Source: Agrocybe praecox (Eukaryota; Basidiomycota; Agaricomycetes; Agaricales; Agrocybaceae). Taken from it: 64,000 bases of DNA. A program made the translations under genes and the position numbers. How positions within the stretch are numbered: position 1 is the first letter of the stretch; every line of letters starts with the position of its first letter. The stretch lies in NCBI GenBank assembly GCA_964017145.1, contig OZ024841.1, forward strand, positions 3,906,001-3,970,000, read 5' to 3'. The notes beneath the pieces are model-generated. The model was given only the letters and a program-made list of their open reading frames with translations. It did no database searches and was not told where the DNA came from. This document shows positions 37,015-49,742 of this stretch, in pieces.

Positions 37015-37960
37015 CAAACTGCCTTAGAAATTGCTTAGAAGCCTTTGCTGAGACGCCAGAATCAGGTCAATCGCATCCATGCCGTATTTCATAGTCCGAT
37101 TGAGGTCTGAGATCTGATTGATGGCCGTTACCAAGCCGCTTGACCTTTTAGACGCACTGCTGGCTCTGATAGTTATATGTCCGACATATACCTAAAAAAT
37201 ATACGTAATGTGTATTTATTTACCTATATATTGGACATACACATGATGTGTATTTTAGACATACGTTCGGCATACAGATGATATGTATGCCGACCATAAC
37301 TCCGACATACACATTAAATATATGTCGGCTGTATTCCAGACATATACCGTAGCATACACATCATGTGTATGTCGGAGAATATGGCCCGGCATACATATCA
37401 TCTGTATGCCGAACGTATGTCTAAAATACACACCATGTGTATGTCCAATATATAGGTAAATAAATACACATTACGTATATATTTTAGGTATATGTCGGAC
37501 ATATAGCTATCAGAGCCAGCAGTGTCGACGAACATCATGTCATCCTTCCCCTGTCCGGACTCCACATGTTTGTTAGGTTTATCTGGAATCAAGTCGTAAA
37601 CTAGTGCAAGCTTAGCGTCTACGCATAAGTCGACCACTGCATACTAATCAGGCAAACAAATCTCCGTGACAAACTCCGACCAAATATCATCGGCACCCTC
37701 TTCGCTTCTCAACGTGGCTGGGAGCAAGTAAGAAAATATTCATTATTGCTTTTCAAAAACTTTCATTACCTCATCTATACGATGCAGAAGAAAACCTCAC
37801 GTTCGTGTCGCAAGTTTGTAATGTGAAGAAGTCAGCGTTCCTCAGAGTCATCCGATACATCCCGTGTTTGCCGAATTTAACTATGGAATTATGTATGCGC
37901 TGGGAAAATCGGTGACAAAGCTAATCTGGCAGCTGGCCAACAACTGGCCATTCTAGTGTG
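37015..37960 (-). pseudogene. Degraded coding region split by a foldback element
   Basis: Minus-strand pieces with coding-like composition: KFGKHGMYRMTLRNADFF near 37.89-37.84 kb, SEEGADDIWSEFVTEICL near 37.7 kb followed by an in-frame TAG, then VDLCVDAKLALVYDLIPD to about 37.53 kb. Beyond the 37155-37524 element the reading resumes as SSGLVTAINQISDLNRTM near 37.15-37.05 kb. I do not recognise the protein. The in-frame stop and the insertion make it a likely pseudogene. Confidence 0.4.
37155..37524. mobile_element. 370 bp foldback (MITE-like) element
   Basis: Left arm beginning CACTGCTGGCTCTGATAG and right arm ending CTATCAGAGCCAGCAGTG are near-perfect reverse complements for about 135-140 bp around a spacer of about 95 bp. 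Inside the arms lie nested short palindromes of the ATACACATGATGTGTAT type. Flanks read CGTCGA and CGTCTA on the minus strand, perhaps a degraded 6 bp target duplication. Confidence 0.7.
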
Positions 37961-38006
37961 AAGTTTTCCTCTTACCTCTCGCAAATACCAAGGACGATTT
38001 TATCGA

Positions 38007-39738
38007 ATGTCATACAAAGACGAGGCGCCCATTTTCGGTCATGAAATGCTAAAACATTACTCAATGGATCCAAATTATATCAATTTAAACCATGGTAAGT
38101 GGTTTCTCACTTATTCGTGATCATCAGGTATTATGTTACAGGATAGGATCGTACGGAACGACCCCTCTACCCATTCAACGGGCTGTCGAGAGGATTTCAG
38201 CAAAGATCGAAGGCAGCCCTGATCATTTCATGCGCTTGCATCTGTTTCCTGCGTTGGAGAAGATTCGCGCGCAACTGGCGGAGTTCTTGAAAGTGAAATC
38301 CACAGAGGTAGTCTTTACCGTAAATGCATCTTTGGGATTAACGACTGTATTGCGAAACTTCGAATGGGAAGAAGGGGATATCATATTTTCGTGTAGGTCA
38401 AATTTCACCTATTTTTTTGATATTCATATATGTACCCTTTAGAGATTGACAGTCTCGACGACGTACGATTCGATATCTCGTACGGTGGCATATCTGTCTG
38501 ATGTGCCTCCATATCCTACGAGCATCGTCATCCCCCTTAGCTTTCCCACAACTCACAGAGACGTCATCGAAATGTTCAGACAATACGTACGTAAAAACGC
38601 GGCGAGACCAAACAGGAAGCGTCTCGCTGTGATAGATAGTATAACCGCTCTCCCATCGGTACATCTACCATGGCAAGAAATAGTGAAGGTGTGTCGGGAA
38701 GAAGGTGTATGGAGTGTAGTAGATGCTGCACACTCGATTGGTCAGGAAGTGGGATTGGATTTAGGCGAAGCAGCCCCAGATTTTTGGGTATCGGTAAGCC
38801 GTTTGTTTCCGCTCCCATTTTTGCTATCTCTCCTATTAAAATCATGAGCAGAACTGTCATAAATGGCTCTCTGCGAAACGATCGTGTGCCATAATCTATG
38901 TCCCAGAAAGGTATGTCTGTCTGTATCCCATTTTCTTCCCGGACCATGGCTCGAGATTTTCAAATTAGGAACCAACATATTATCAAGTCCTCGATACCGA
39001 CATCGCACGCTTACATATCACCAAAAGATAGAGTAGGTCCTAATTTTGTGGAGCAATTCGAGTGTACGTGATTACCTTTTTTTTCTACAGCGTCAGTCTA
39101 ATTACTTTTTGCCCTCAGGGAACGGAACTTTAGATCACGCAGCATATTTGACCATTCCTGATGGTATCGTTGATTGAAAGTACAGCATTCAGTCTTGTCA
39201 CGCTGAATCGTCGTAACGTAAATAGCACTGGAATTTCGTAGTTGGTTAGGCGGAGAAGAACGCATCAACGCCTACTGTCGTGATATCGCTTATCGTGGCG
39301 GGCAGGCTCTTGCGAAGATACTTGGGACTCAGATTCTCGACCCAACTGGTGATATGACACTAAACATGGTGAGCACTATATACGTTTGAAACATCATCCG
39401 ACTGGGTGGCAGATTGAAGCATGGACTCCAGGTGAACGTGGAACTTCCGATACCTGCGCATGTTCCTGTCAATAAGGAGGTGCATGGATTCATTGTTCGG
39501 GAAATCCTGTCGCATAACGCGTATTCTAAAATATGCCATTATGAGGGAAAGTGGTGGACGCGGTGTAGCGCCCAAGTTTGGAACGAAGTAAATTTGGATA
39601 TCTTTGAAAAGCCGTCGTTAATTAATCTGAGCGATATTCCAACAGGTCATAGACTTTGAGAAGATTGGACGGATGTGGGTCGAAGTTTGCAAGAAAACTG
39701 CGGAGATCTATGGTGGTACAGTTACACATAGCGCATAA
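38007..39738 (+). CDS. PLP-dependent class V aminotransferase (isopenicillin-N epimerase / LolT-like)
   Basis: Nine exons: 38007-38094, 38147-38392, 38453-38793, 38852-38910, 38969-39063, 39119-39163, 39226-39368, 39432-39587 and 39646-39738. All introns are GT-AG and the frame closes to 421 aa. Family marks in order: INLNHGSYGTTP near the N-terminus, the helix VFTVNASLGLTTVLRN, cofactor aspartate in VDAAHSIGQEVG, and the Schiff-base lysine in NCHKWLSAKRSC. Related fungal proteins include LolT-type cysteine desulfhydrase-like enzymes, isopenicillin-N epimerase-like proteins and the ergothioneine lyase Egt2. Substrate is not evident from sequence. No biosynthetic partners lie beside it. Confidence 0.88.
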
Positions 39739-42700
39739 ATTCACAAGATGGTTACGTACCTATGAAGTCAATTCATTGAAGATCAAAGAAATCAAATGGC
39801 AGAAGAAGAAATGCGACTAATTATTTCACTACAGGTCTTGGTATAAATTGACACATACATATGCCTTGAGCCCTTTAGACTGTTTCAATCTCGGATTGAC
39901 TACGCTGCAGTCTTCAAGGTACATTCTCTTCCAACGGATATGAGAATGAGTCATTCCAGTCGAATTGAGTGCACGAGGCTCGGTCCTCGAGGATTGTATA
40001 TTTACTATATGAAGTTCAGCTATTTGCATCATTGACTGTCCATATATTCTCCTGCAGGAGGGTATTTTATGCGGGCCCAGTAATATAATACTTAACAGTT
40101 TGGTAGCCTTATGCTTGAAGCTACTGGTGTTTCTTAAGGATCTAGAAGATTCATACCCTTTATGCCACAAGCTCGAAGCAAGTATGCTAACGTTGATTGC
40201 GATGGAGTACTACGAAATTATACAAGTCCTCGAGGAGGCTGGTGTTATAAAATTGAGCTATGTTTAGTGACAACAGGATGAAGAAAGCGAGACGAAGAGC
40301 CACGGTAATCCAGTTAATGGAAGGATACAGGGCGCACTGAGCGAACACAAATAAAATCGAAAAGGAGAGCATTACATCGTTTGTCGAGGTCCAAATTCAA
40401 GGACAATCAATTCCATAATTAGCTAATTATGGAATTGATTGCGTCTAATTCTGTAAGTACCATTGTGATGAAGCGCTCAGGGAATACAGTCGAAACAGAA
40501 CCGGCCCAATAAACCGATAAAGTTCGCTTTGGGGCGCAGCTCCGTTCCAATTCTTGGCATTCAATCCAATCTGTCAACGGGCCTACGACCGATTCATCTA
40601 GGAAATCGTCTGAGTTATCTGAACCGCTGCCGGCTGGGTTCTCCTCCGTATAATGAATGGTTGTGGCTACGTCTCCCCGAGAACAAAACAGTGTAAACAC
40701 TTTCCCAAAAATTTCGGGTCCTTCATGGCCAAAAATTAGTCAGTGTGTAAGATTACCAGTGCGCCAGACCAGGAGGGCCGGTAACGCTTGACATCGGGTG
40801 TGCCACGCTTGTATTCCACTGTAAGGAGATGAGGTGAATGCGAGCGGTATGCTAATCGGTTGGTTTCGTAGACAGTAGCAGATATCACTTGATACCGGGT
40901 GAGAGGGGGACCTGGTCATCCTCTTCTAGCAGGATACTGGGATAGGAGAGTAATTATCAACGTAGCCAATTGAAAGGTTGAAGGTTCTCGAGAATTATCG
41001 GCTGGTTTTCCAAAAAATTAGATTCCTTGGTCCTGGCATACTATAGTTTAATAATCTGGCAACAAATGGGATGAACTTTGATCAGTCAAAGGCAAAATCT
41101 CTTTCCAAGCCCTGCATACACCATGAGCCAGGATGTAGGGCCTGACTTCCAAGAACGAGAAGACGTGGAGGATAAGTTCGACGGGTAATTTTTCAAACCC
41201 TGCTTTCTGCAAGAAATCCCATTTCTGAGATTATGCACCGCCGGACTGTCTTTAGCATTGTCCCCCGGACCCTTTCTAACGGGTCACAACAGGACTCCTT
41301 GTGACACAATGCGCAAAGACGGCGACCTCGCCGACGCCCGACGCGTCGCGTATGCCACTCGTTCGACGTCGACATTGTGCTCGACGTTGGTAACAGTATT
41401 GGTCGGCCTGTAGCTCTCAGAGCAGCAATTTCCTGCCGTGTCTTTGTATGTCCGCCAATGCTGCCAGACTCCCACGAGTGTCCGATGGCGAGACCTTTGA
41501 CATTACTCTTCAGCACAGGTGAGCCTTCGCTTCGGCATTAGTTACTCCACAGCAACATTGCGTCGAGGATTGGCACCGCAATGGTCGGCGCGCTTGGTCG
41601 ACAACGCTCACGAAGCAGCCGTTCGAGCAATTGAGTGTCGGTGGTGATGACACGTCGTCAACAATGCCGACTCCGAATGCCACTGTCACGCACCAAGGTC
41701 AATTGTTTGGGGGACAGTCCCGCGAACAGTCCCGCGGATTTCAATCTCAGAAATGAGATGCCCTCGCTTTCTGCAGTTGTAAAATAATGCTCGATATATT
41801 TCTTTCTATCCAAAAGCTTCTCGTGAGCCAATGAACTGGAAGAACCGAGATTTTCTGACATGGAGTCGTACAGACTACCAGTGTGCGCTGTGCCCGTCGG
41901 CCGTCCGATATGCCAGAGAGAAGACTTTCGCGTTGGTAGTACTTGGATCTAGGAGGACAATCTTGAAAGTAGGTAAAGTTCAACGTGAAACCAGATAGGT
42001 TGGATAGATACCTGATACAAGTAACAATAAACAGAGAAAGTGAGTAAAAATCTGAATTCTCCTGAGTTCTATTTATAACAATGTTCACGTGACTTGAGTT
42101 ATTCGATTCAATTCGTTCGCAAAATCTAATGATCCAAATTGGAGAAGAAAAAGAAAAGGATGAACATGATAATCAGAGGCCAGCGGGAGTGACGCGTGAG
42201 AAATATGTTGACCAATTTCAAGAGGATTTCTCGAATCAAGCTCGAACAAAGAAAAATTGGAGTGCTTACAACTGAACGGAGTGGAGACCTGATAAAAGAA
42301 AATTCGAAAAGGTACTGGTTCTGTATCCTCAACAGGATGGGTTTCGTAGTGACTGCATTTTGGACTTCCAAAGCTTGTGGAGCAAAAGTTACGCAGGATC
42401 CTTGTCGACCGAGAGCCGAATGAAGGATTGCACGTTGAAGAACACTGATTCATGAGGAACCGTTGAAAGTGTAAAAGCTGGGCGCTGCACGCTATCCTAG
42501 ACGAGAGGAAAGATATAGATCAGTGTATCCTTGCACTCGTACAATCTTTGGCCAGCATGATCTCGAACTTCTGGCACTGACCCAACCGCACTGAAAAGTC
42601 AACAAGCAACAGGTTCTGGAATAAACAGTCAATATGAAATCAATTACAAAAACGATACTTATACATCTAAAACAAAAAAAGACGAGAGACGAGAGAATAA

Positions 42701-42772
42701 AGAAACAATACACCAACTCCACGAACGACGCTAGCTGCTGCCCGCGCACACACGACGACTGATTGACAAGTC
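39739..42772. other. 3 kb without a recognised gene
   Basis: Small frames only, none recognised or supported by splice structure. A minus-strand frame at 40700-40419 has plausible composition (DWIECQELERSCAPKRT) but no homology I can name. The stretch contains the 38 bp palindrome at 40404-40441. Confidence 0.5.
40404..40441. repeat. Perfect 38 bp palindrome
   Basis: CAATCAATTCCATAATTAG followed immediately by its exact reverse complement with no spacer. It can form a 19 bp hairpin on either strand. Confidence 0.9.
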
Positions 42773-44546
42773 CTAAGTCATAGCCTTGCTGGCAAGACGA
42801 GTGCCCTCTTGAATAGCCACAGCCTAAAACACGGAGAGAAAAAAGGTATATCAGCAAAGGATGAAAACGGACATCGGGGTTAATTTTGAAAAATAAAGAA
42901 ATACACACCTCTTCCACCCAAGGCAGCCGGAAGAACTCGCTCCGTTTGAGTTCCTCCTGCCTGACAGTCATTCCCTCCGAAGGACCATGTCCCAGTATAC
43001 TCTCAAGGTCTCTCGACTGCGATTCGAGCCATGTTTGGATGAATTGAGCGGGGTCCTTCGAGAACGATTCCAGGAATGTCTTTTTCATGTGCGAGTTGTG
43101 CAGAGATTGGGACAAGAGGGCGATCTGAAAAGGGGGGAAAGTATCAAAAAAGAGGCACAATTTTGAACTGGAAGATAAAAGGCGAACGGTACCTCTTCGT
43201 CAATCTTCAACAACGTCTGCGCAGACTCTTTGCTCGTGTTAACTGTCACCGCCATTCGGTTCTTCATAGCTGTGTCTTCCAGCTTAATTTCGACGTCCCA
43301 TGCAGAGGGCCGTTCTGCCGGTGGCACACTGGGGTTGATGTGGTAATGCAGGATTATGGGGTCAGGAGCGGCGAGGAAACGGTTGACGGCGTCTGGTAGT
43401 CTGTGGAATGAAACAGTATCGATTTGGAAGATCTGAAGCCAAAGGACAAAATCAGTACACCACAAATGTGAAAGGAAGGAAACAGGCGAGGGGAAACACG
43501 AACCGCTCGGAGTTTGTCGTCGAGTTTGATTTGTCTCCTATCGTTCTTATCCTGAAGACCTTGGACTTTAATGTAATTCCATAGTGTTTGGATGACACCA
43601 ATGCGGGTGTCTTCCTTGATACCCAGGATATTTCCTACACATAGGGTTTAGTTCTGAACGCAAGAAACTCGCGCCGTGGAAGAAATTTGGGCATACCCAG
43701 TTCCGGTAGAACCTTGTACTGTTCAGGGAAATGATCCGGATACATGATTACTCGAATTTTGGTGGGTCCGTCGCCTGTCCGTCTAACTGTGAAACCGTCC
43801 AGAGATGGGTTGTGGTGGCCAACTGCTCGCGGCCACTGTATGCCACAAATTCAGTCTTATACGAGTGAATGACTTAAAGTTGGATGGCGCACCTCCACAA
43901 TGTTTCCATCTGGGTAAAGTGTTGGGTCACGGTCCAGCTCGATGACCATTCTTTTGATCATTGTAGAGAATCTGCGCTGGGGAACTTTGTCTCTATGTCT
44001 CTGGTTGGGAACCTAATGTTTATGCGTAAGCTATAGACCAAAGCCACCGTCATATTACTGGTTGACGCACCTCCAATAACCGTCCTTCAATTTTGAATGA
44101 CCACGCAGGGATTCCTTCGCCAGTCTCAAAGTTTGGAACAATGGGTACGTCTCCTGTCTGCCATAGTTGACCAGAAACCGTATGACTGAGAAATATCCTC
44201 AAAGTCCGTGTTGCCTAGGAGCAAAGATAAGTACTCTGGATCGTTGATGCATGGATGGTACGAGCGCCCTTCTAAAGACACGAAGCCTCACCGTCGGTGC
44301 TCGAGCAAGGGCATCCTGAACCTCCATTTTCTTCCTCGTCATTGTCCAATCAAGCTTTCTCTCCATGTTCAACAAGTCTTGATACATTTGAGAATCCTCT
44401 GCGAATTCTGGATTCTGGAGTATGACATTAGGGATGGATTTGTCTAGTAACTTTCGTTTTCTGCGAATGAAATACGGTAACTAGGAATTCTCCGAGATAG
44501 TGGATAACTCTTACTTTATGCTTGACGCTGCTTTTGGAATCTCCAT
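42773..44546 (-). CDS. SNF12: SWI/SNF chromatin-remodelling subunit, Snf12/Swp73 (BAF60) family with SWIB domain
   Basis: Nine exons on the minus strand: 44546-44515, 44460-44292, 44214-44071, 44012-43893, 43835-43697, 43634-43504, 43432-43193, 43124-42909 and 42823-42773, closing to 413 aa. The N-terminal part (KRKLLDKSIPN, YQDLLNMERKLDWTMTRKK) matches the conserved BAF60 coiled region. The SWIB/MDM2-like fold follows around GVIQTLWNYIKVQGLQD and LDDKLRAIF. The C-terminus holds a helical segment (IALLSQSLHNSHMKKTFLE) ending in SEFFRLPWVEE. Members are core nuclear subunits of SWI/SNF or RSC. The start is the first ATG before a conserved lysine-rich stretch; a further upstream exon cannot be excluded. 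Confidence 0.9.
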
Positions 44547-45343
44547 GTTAATCGTGAGCGATTGAGTTCAATAGCCGGATTCGCGTCTGACTTGCGCGAC
44601 GACGAGTGATCAACCGTGTAGAGTGACAAAGCGTAGAGTTGTCACGCAAATGACATGCTTGTCTTTATTTACTTACGGCTTCCGTCTATACATAGAACTG
44701 CCTGCACCACTATGATGTCGGAGGCCTCCTTTGGTCCTCTCATCTGTTTTGCATCTGTTGCGCTATTGAAACACTGCGCTTTTTAAAAATTCAGAGTTCC
44801 ATTACGAACCCCGTGTGTTACCGCCCGCCGTCTATTGCCAATTCCACCCTGCATCTCCCTGTCGATTCTGAAAACAGCTCCGTTCAGGTGCCTGTCCTCG
44901 ACACAAAATTAACGCTTCTTTTCGGACTAGAAGGCGAAGCTCAAAGATTTGTGGAACTGGCTCTGTATATTACGCTATGGACCACTGGACTCTTGCAGAT
45001 TTTTTGCCGTAAAGGACTGCATATTCTAGTCGAATGCACCGTTCTTTGCCACTGATTTCCGGATCTCTTTGTCAACAATAACCCTATCAATCGAACGCTA
45101 TATCCTATGACCTGAAAGCACGTCCGAACGTCAAGGATATCGTAAAGGATGCTGTGTTGCCGCCGATGGCCATGGGCGTCGGTGATTCTTATCCCAGGCC
45201 GACTCCATTATATTACCCAAATTGTTGTTATTATTAAAGGCACCCCGAGGTTATAAAGGCAGGGGTTTTCGATACTGTATACTCATCAGCCCCCATCTCA
45301 TATCTTCTAGTACTCATCAAGCTTCACACATAACAAACCAACC
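44547..45343. other. Divergent intergenic region
   Basis: No supported gene. A plus frame at about 44.81-45.05 kb of 80 codons is unrecognised. The region separates Snf12 (minus) from the NTF2-like gene (plus). Confidence 0.5.
45252..45258 (+). promoter_or_regulatory. TATA box of the NTF2-like gene
   Basis: TATAAAG lies 92 bp before the ATG at 45344 with no other gene in between. Confidence 0.55.
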
Positions 45344-45952
45344 ATGTCCAGCGCCATCGTCCTCCCAAACCTCACCAACTGGGCCAAAAACCACATCAAT
45401 GCCATCTATTCAGCCACGAACGCTACCGACTTCACGAGCGCCATTAATGCCTTCCTCTCCGACAAAGCAGTCATCACAGTCAACGGCGTCCAAACCTCCC
45501 GCGCTGACTTTATCTCCCAAACTCAAGGAGAGAAGTTCGATGAAGTCGGAGCAAGCGTCAACTACCTAGGCACAGTCGAGGTTCCCACCGATCCCAACCA
45601 ACCTATTAACGTAAGTGTGATTATTGCGTCTTCACAGACGTTCTGTAACTCATTTCGATTCTCAGGCTGGATCAGTGGGTCTTTTTTTCAATGCCATCAT
45701 CACTGAAGGAATCTTGGTCCTCGGAGCCCCGGTTAGCAAGCAACAGACTGTTTCTCTGAACATCGTGTAAGTTACATCTATTGGTTTTCACGATCCACGT
45801 TCTTAAATGAACAAATGCCCAGTGTTGCTGAGGATCCTGATGTCCCCAAGCCTCCTCCATCTCCCATTCGCGGCTTTTTCGATGGTCGAAGGGTGATGGT
45901 TTTGAACCAAGTTACAGTAACAGGCCGTGCCCCAGCCGAAACAGCCTCTTAA
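45344..45952 (+). CDS. Small NTF2-like (SnoaL-type) fold protein
   Basis: Exons 45344-45610, 45666-45766 and 45823-45952 close to 165 aa. The chain runs N-terminal helices (NLTNWAKNHINAIYSA, DFTSAINAFL), a small insertion (KAVITVNGVQTSRADFI), then strands (VNYLGTVEVP, GLFFNAIITEG, RRVMVLNQVTV). That helix-then-curved-sheet order is typical of NTF2-like proteins abundant in mushrooms. No signal peptide is present, so a cytosolic protein is likely. Ligand and role are unknown, and no catalytic residues can be assigned. Confidence 0.75.
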
Positions 45953-46106
45953 ATTACCAATATAAGCCAACTCTTCTGTTCCCTGGAGTACAACTGTATT
46001 TGTAAACCTCATAAAACGCACAATGCAACCTATATAATATATGACATCTCACAAATCTCCAGAGTTCCCATTTATCTAAATGGTCTTTTCGACTTCTCAC
46101 ACCTAC

Positions 46107-48376
46107 TCAACTCCAACACTCCTCTATCAGCCTCTTCTCTTTCACCATCTCATTGACATACGCCTTCGCCTGTTCAGGCGAGTATCCTCCATGTTTCTCA
46201 ACCGCATAGGCAATCGCCTCCTTAACCGCAGCGGGCATCTTATTCGATGACCTGTATAAATTAAAAGATGAACCTCGACCCACGAAAAAAGAAGCGGACA
46301 CATACCCAGAGATGAACACCCATCCTTTATCTTCCCCAACAAGCTTCCAGATCCGCTGCGAATCACCACGAATAAGGTCCTGAACATAAGTCCTCTTCTC
46401 GCCTTCAGGCCCGTCTCGTGAAAAGGCTACGCGGTAGTCCAAGTTTTGCGAATGGGAGTGTGCTTCCCACTCAGCAGCGTAATGTTGGTCCTGTTGGGCT
46501 GATCGGCAGCCGAAGTATAGCGTGTTATCTAGAAGTAAGAGATTTCAACGACGTGCTACTGAGAGAAAGGGGCGAAATGACCGACATCTTGAGCCATTTG
46601 CAATCCGCTGCTCGACGACGGCCCTCATGGGCGCAACCCCAGTGCCAGGTCCGATGCAGATGATAGGTGTGTCGCGTTTGGCTGGAAGCCTTATCATGCC
46701 AGGTTTGTGTCCAATCAGGAGGTTATCGCCTGTAAACCACGTAAGTTGAGAGAAGGTAAAGGTCGAAGCAGCTCAAAACGAACCTTGTTTGAGAGCCGCC
46801 AAGTAAGAGGTACAGACACCCTTCCGAGGTATCTTTAATTTCGTACGGTACTTCACGATTGCAACGCAAAGATGAATTTCGTGGTCATGTTTCTGATAGA
46901 AGCAGGATATTGATGAAAGCTTCGGAGAAGAAAATTATCACAAACTAACCTTCACCGAACTAGCGATCGAGAACTCTCTAGGTCGAAGTGGAGGAAAAAT
47001 ATCGAAGACATAATCTCTAGGTATTTTGACATGTCGGAACTCGCTGAGTACTTCGTGTATTGTCCTTCGGACACGATAACAATATTCATATAATTCGTCC
47101 TGCAATAGAATCAGCCACTGCTCTCAGAAAAATTTCAGCGAATTCTTTTACCAACCGCTCCTGCTGTGGAAAGAAATTCGTCCAGTTTCTCCCTTTCCAA
47201 TTCATCTGACGTAAAGACCTGCAGGTACCGGAAGAAAGACCTCCTTGGAACAGCGTTGAAGTCGAGGAATCGGGTAAATAGGATCCTCAGAGTAGTCTTT
47301 TGAGGTAGGTGGTCGGGAAGGGATTGATCTATCATATGATGATTAAGGTATAAAATGACAAAAGAGGGACGACGTACCTGTCATTGTCTGTTCAATTTCG
47401 AAAGCTGCGTCAGCTTCGCTCTCCCATCCCATAGTTTCCAATAAAGCGTCCACATCTTTGGCCGTAGCTAAGGGGTGGATAACAGCGATATCACCAGGTT
47501 CATATCTGTGAAATCTTGAGTAGAAGCTAGGGCATTGAAGACAGGAAAACATACCTGATATTATCCTCAAATCGAAACTCAAGGTGTCGAACGTCTTGGT
47601 ACCAATCAGGAGCCGTGATTCTCTTGGTTTTCTGAACGGTCGCTTTGTGATATTGCATGTCGGTCTTCAGAGGATCAGCACTCGTTTCTAAGGCTGCTTG
47701 TGCCACATCTCGTAGCAAAACTCTTGGAGGAGGTAGCGTGTTATCCGGTATGACTTCGAATCCATGCGGTAAAGGGCATAATTCAAGTAGCGTGTTGAGT
47801 AGTCCATCAGTCCAAGGTTGTAATGCACCGTCTATCCTGTGACGTGGTACGTAGTGAGTGGATTGGTACAATTCGAAAAATGGCGATTTTTGACTCACCC
47901 AAGCTGATGCTGCTCGTCTGCTTCTCCTCGTTCATAGAATTCTGATGCGCCCAGCGACTGCATTCTTCTCGATAGTTTTTTCGCCGCCCAGCAAAACTTC
48001 TCGTACGACGTATCTCCAAGGCCAAAAACGGTGAAAAACATGTCTTCGAACGTGTCTGATGGTAGGTCTCCTCGTAAAAGGTCGTTCCATAGCGGTGTCA
48101 TTGAACGTGGTTCTACTCCAGAACCAGTTGTAGAGACCACAAATATAACTAGACTTTCTGAAAGAAGGTCTGGCTTTCAGCTGTTCAGCCAATGTAAAGT
48201 CTCCAAAGGCGTTCACAACTTACCAACGAGAACGTGTCTATGCTTGCAACACGGCATTGGAAAGTTATCCTTCGACATTGTCGGGAAATGTAATCTGCAG
48301 CATCTTGTGCATTCCCCGTTTCTGTTGCGTAGACGATGAGCAGACTGCGAGTCTCCTCCTCTTCAAAAATTGACAT
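46107..48376 (-). CDS. TAH18: NADPH-dependent diflavin oxidoreductase (Tah18/NDOR1)
   Basis: Ten exons on the minus strand: 48376-48224, 48173-47899, 47836-47555, 47505-47378, 47328-47156, 47099-46950, 46892-46784, 46729-46586, 46528-46306 and 46251-46107, closing to 593 aa. Order of domains: flavodoxin ([16 protein letters not shown], then [11 protein letters not shown] and [12 protein letters not shown]), FAD-binding region ([19 protein letters not shown]), and NADPH-binding region ([21 protein letters not shown], and the C-terminal Trp in ECWS). Tah18 passes electrons from NADPH to Dre2 in cytosolic Fe-S protein assembly. An ATG 30 bp upstream (48406) is a possible alternative start. It is divergent from LCL3 with a 194 bp gap. 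Confidence 0.93.
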
Positions 48377-48570
48377 GGTGGTTTGGTGGTGGTTATCTGA
48401 TAACATTATTCAAGCCGATTCAGCTTCCGGCTCGTGCGGAGTATGATTTTTCAATTCCGAAATCCATTTCTCGATTGTTATGTCAATGTTCAATAACTTG
48501 GACCGATCCAATAACCACCAGAATTACGACTTAATTAATACGTCTTCTATCTTGCATTGAAAGGAGAACA
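48377..48570. promoter_or_regulatory. Shared divergent promoter of TAH18 and LCL3
   Basis: Only 194 bp separate the two start codons, so both promoters must overlap here. No clear TATA box is visible. Confidence 0.6.
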
Positions 48571-49742
48571 ATGTGGCCTTCATGGATAAGGCCTGAGGAA
48601 AAGGAGAAGAAACAAAAACAATGGCAGCACTTGAGGGCTCAATACGACGCTTTGCCGCCTTCGGTTGCGGCACTGGTCTATTTTTCTTTGGGATCTGTCT
48701 CCGCTATTTCAGCAGCGCTAGTGTATAGACGATATGGACGAAGGGTCAAGAACAGTGACTGGGTTACCCCCAGACTGCTCACGAAGCAACGATGGTTGAA
48801 GGGCGTCGTAACTAGGTGTGCTTCTTGAATCATTTCCGTCATCTCTCCTAACTTCTTTCTATGTTAGCGTAGGAGATGCAGATAACTTTCGGTTCTTCCA
48901 TGTACCTACTCTGGGAGGATACACCTGGCCATTTAAATTTAGAACTATACCGTCAATAACAAAAGGTATGTGCGAAAACAAAAATCTCCTATTACTGCTA
49001 ATGTGAGAAGGATAGATTTAAAGGACGAAACTATACATGTACGAATAGCGGGAGTAGATGCCCCAGAGGTACATAAACTGTTCTTTGTTTTTTACACATT
49101 TGAATCTGGCAGGACTAGGCTGCGCACTTTGGAAAACCAGCGCAACCTTACGCAGTTGAAAGTTTGGACTGGCTGCGAAATCATATTCTCGGGAAGACCG
49201 TATACTGCCAACTTCTAAGAAAAGACCAGTATTCTCGTGTCGTAGGTCCGCAATCAACCCACATATACCACCTGTTAACATTTGTGGGCATGTTAGGTCG
49301 CCCAAGTACAGCATCCACCGCGCATTCTGCCTGGGTTCATGTTCAATGGGAAGAGCCTTCCAGCCGAGATGCTGAAGGCAGGTGTTGCCACCGTTTACGA
49401 ACAGGTAGATAAGACGCAGAGATCTTGCTCTCCAGATCTGACATATGACATAGGCCGGTGCTGAGTACGGAAAGTTGGGAAAGGGTGGGTACCTTAGATT
49501 AGAAGCGGAAGCGAGGTGAGTCAAATTTATTACCCACAGTTTCGAGTCATATTAATCTAGCGTGGTACAGATCGGCGAAGAGAGGGCTATGGGGAAGGAG
49601 CAAGAATCCAGAGACCCCTGCAGAATATAAGCGAAGACACGCTGCAGCAGCTTCCACCGACATAGACAAAACCACCGCGCCTCGTGTTCCCGTAAAGAAA
49701 ATATCCAAAGGCTGGTTTGGTTGGCTATTCCGAAGGACATAG
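48571..49742 (+). CDS. LCL3: LCL3-type membrane-anchored endonuclease (staphylococcal nuclease fold)
   Basis: Exons 48571-48815, 48868-48965, 49016-49068, 49119-49241, 49297-49404, 49454-49515 and 49571-49742 close to 286 aa. A charged N-terminus precedes one membrane segment ([19 protein letters not shown]). The nuclease domain begins at [12 protein letters not shown], carries [14 protein letters not shown] calcium-site residues ([16 protein letters not shown]), then [12 protein letters not shown] and DQYSRVVAQV, and ends in [18 protein letters not shown]. The C-terminus is basic and aromatic. Yeast Lcl3 is mitochondrial, which fits the single anchor. Spacing of the domain is normal, so the enzyme is probably active. 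Confidence 0.92.

Noticed and set aside
48031..48339. 102-codon frame on + within the diflavin reductase gene
   Set aside because: It lies antisense to well-supported exons of the reductase.
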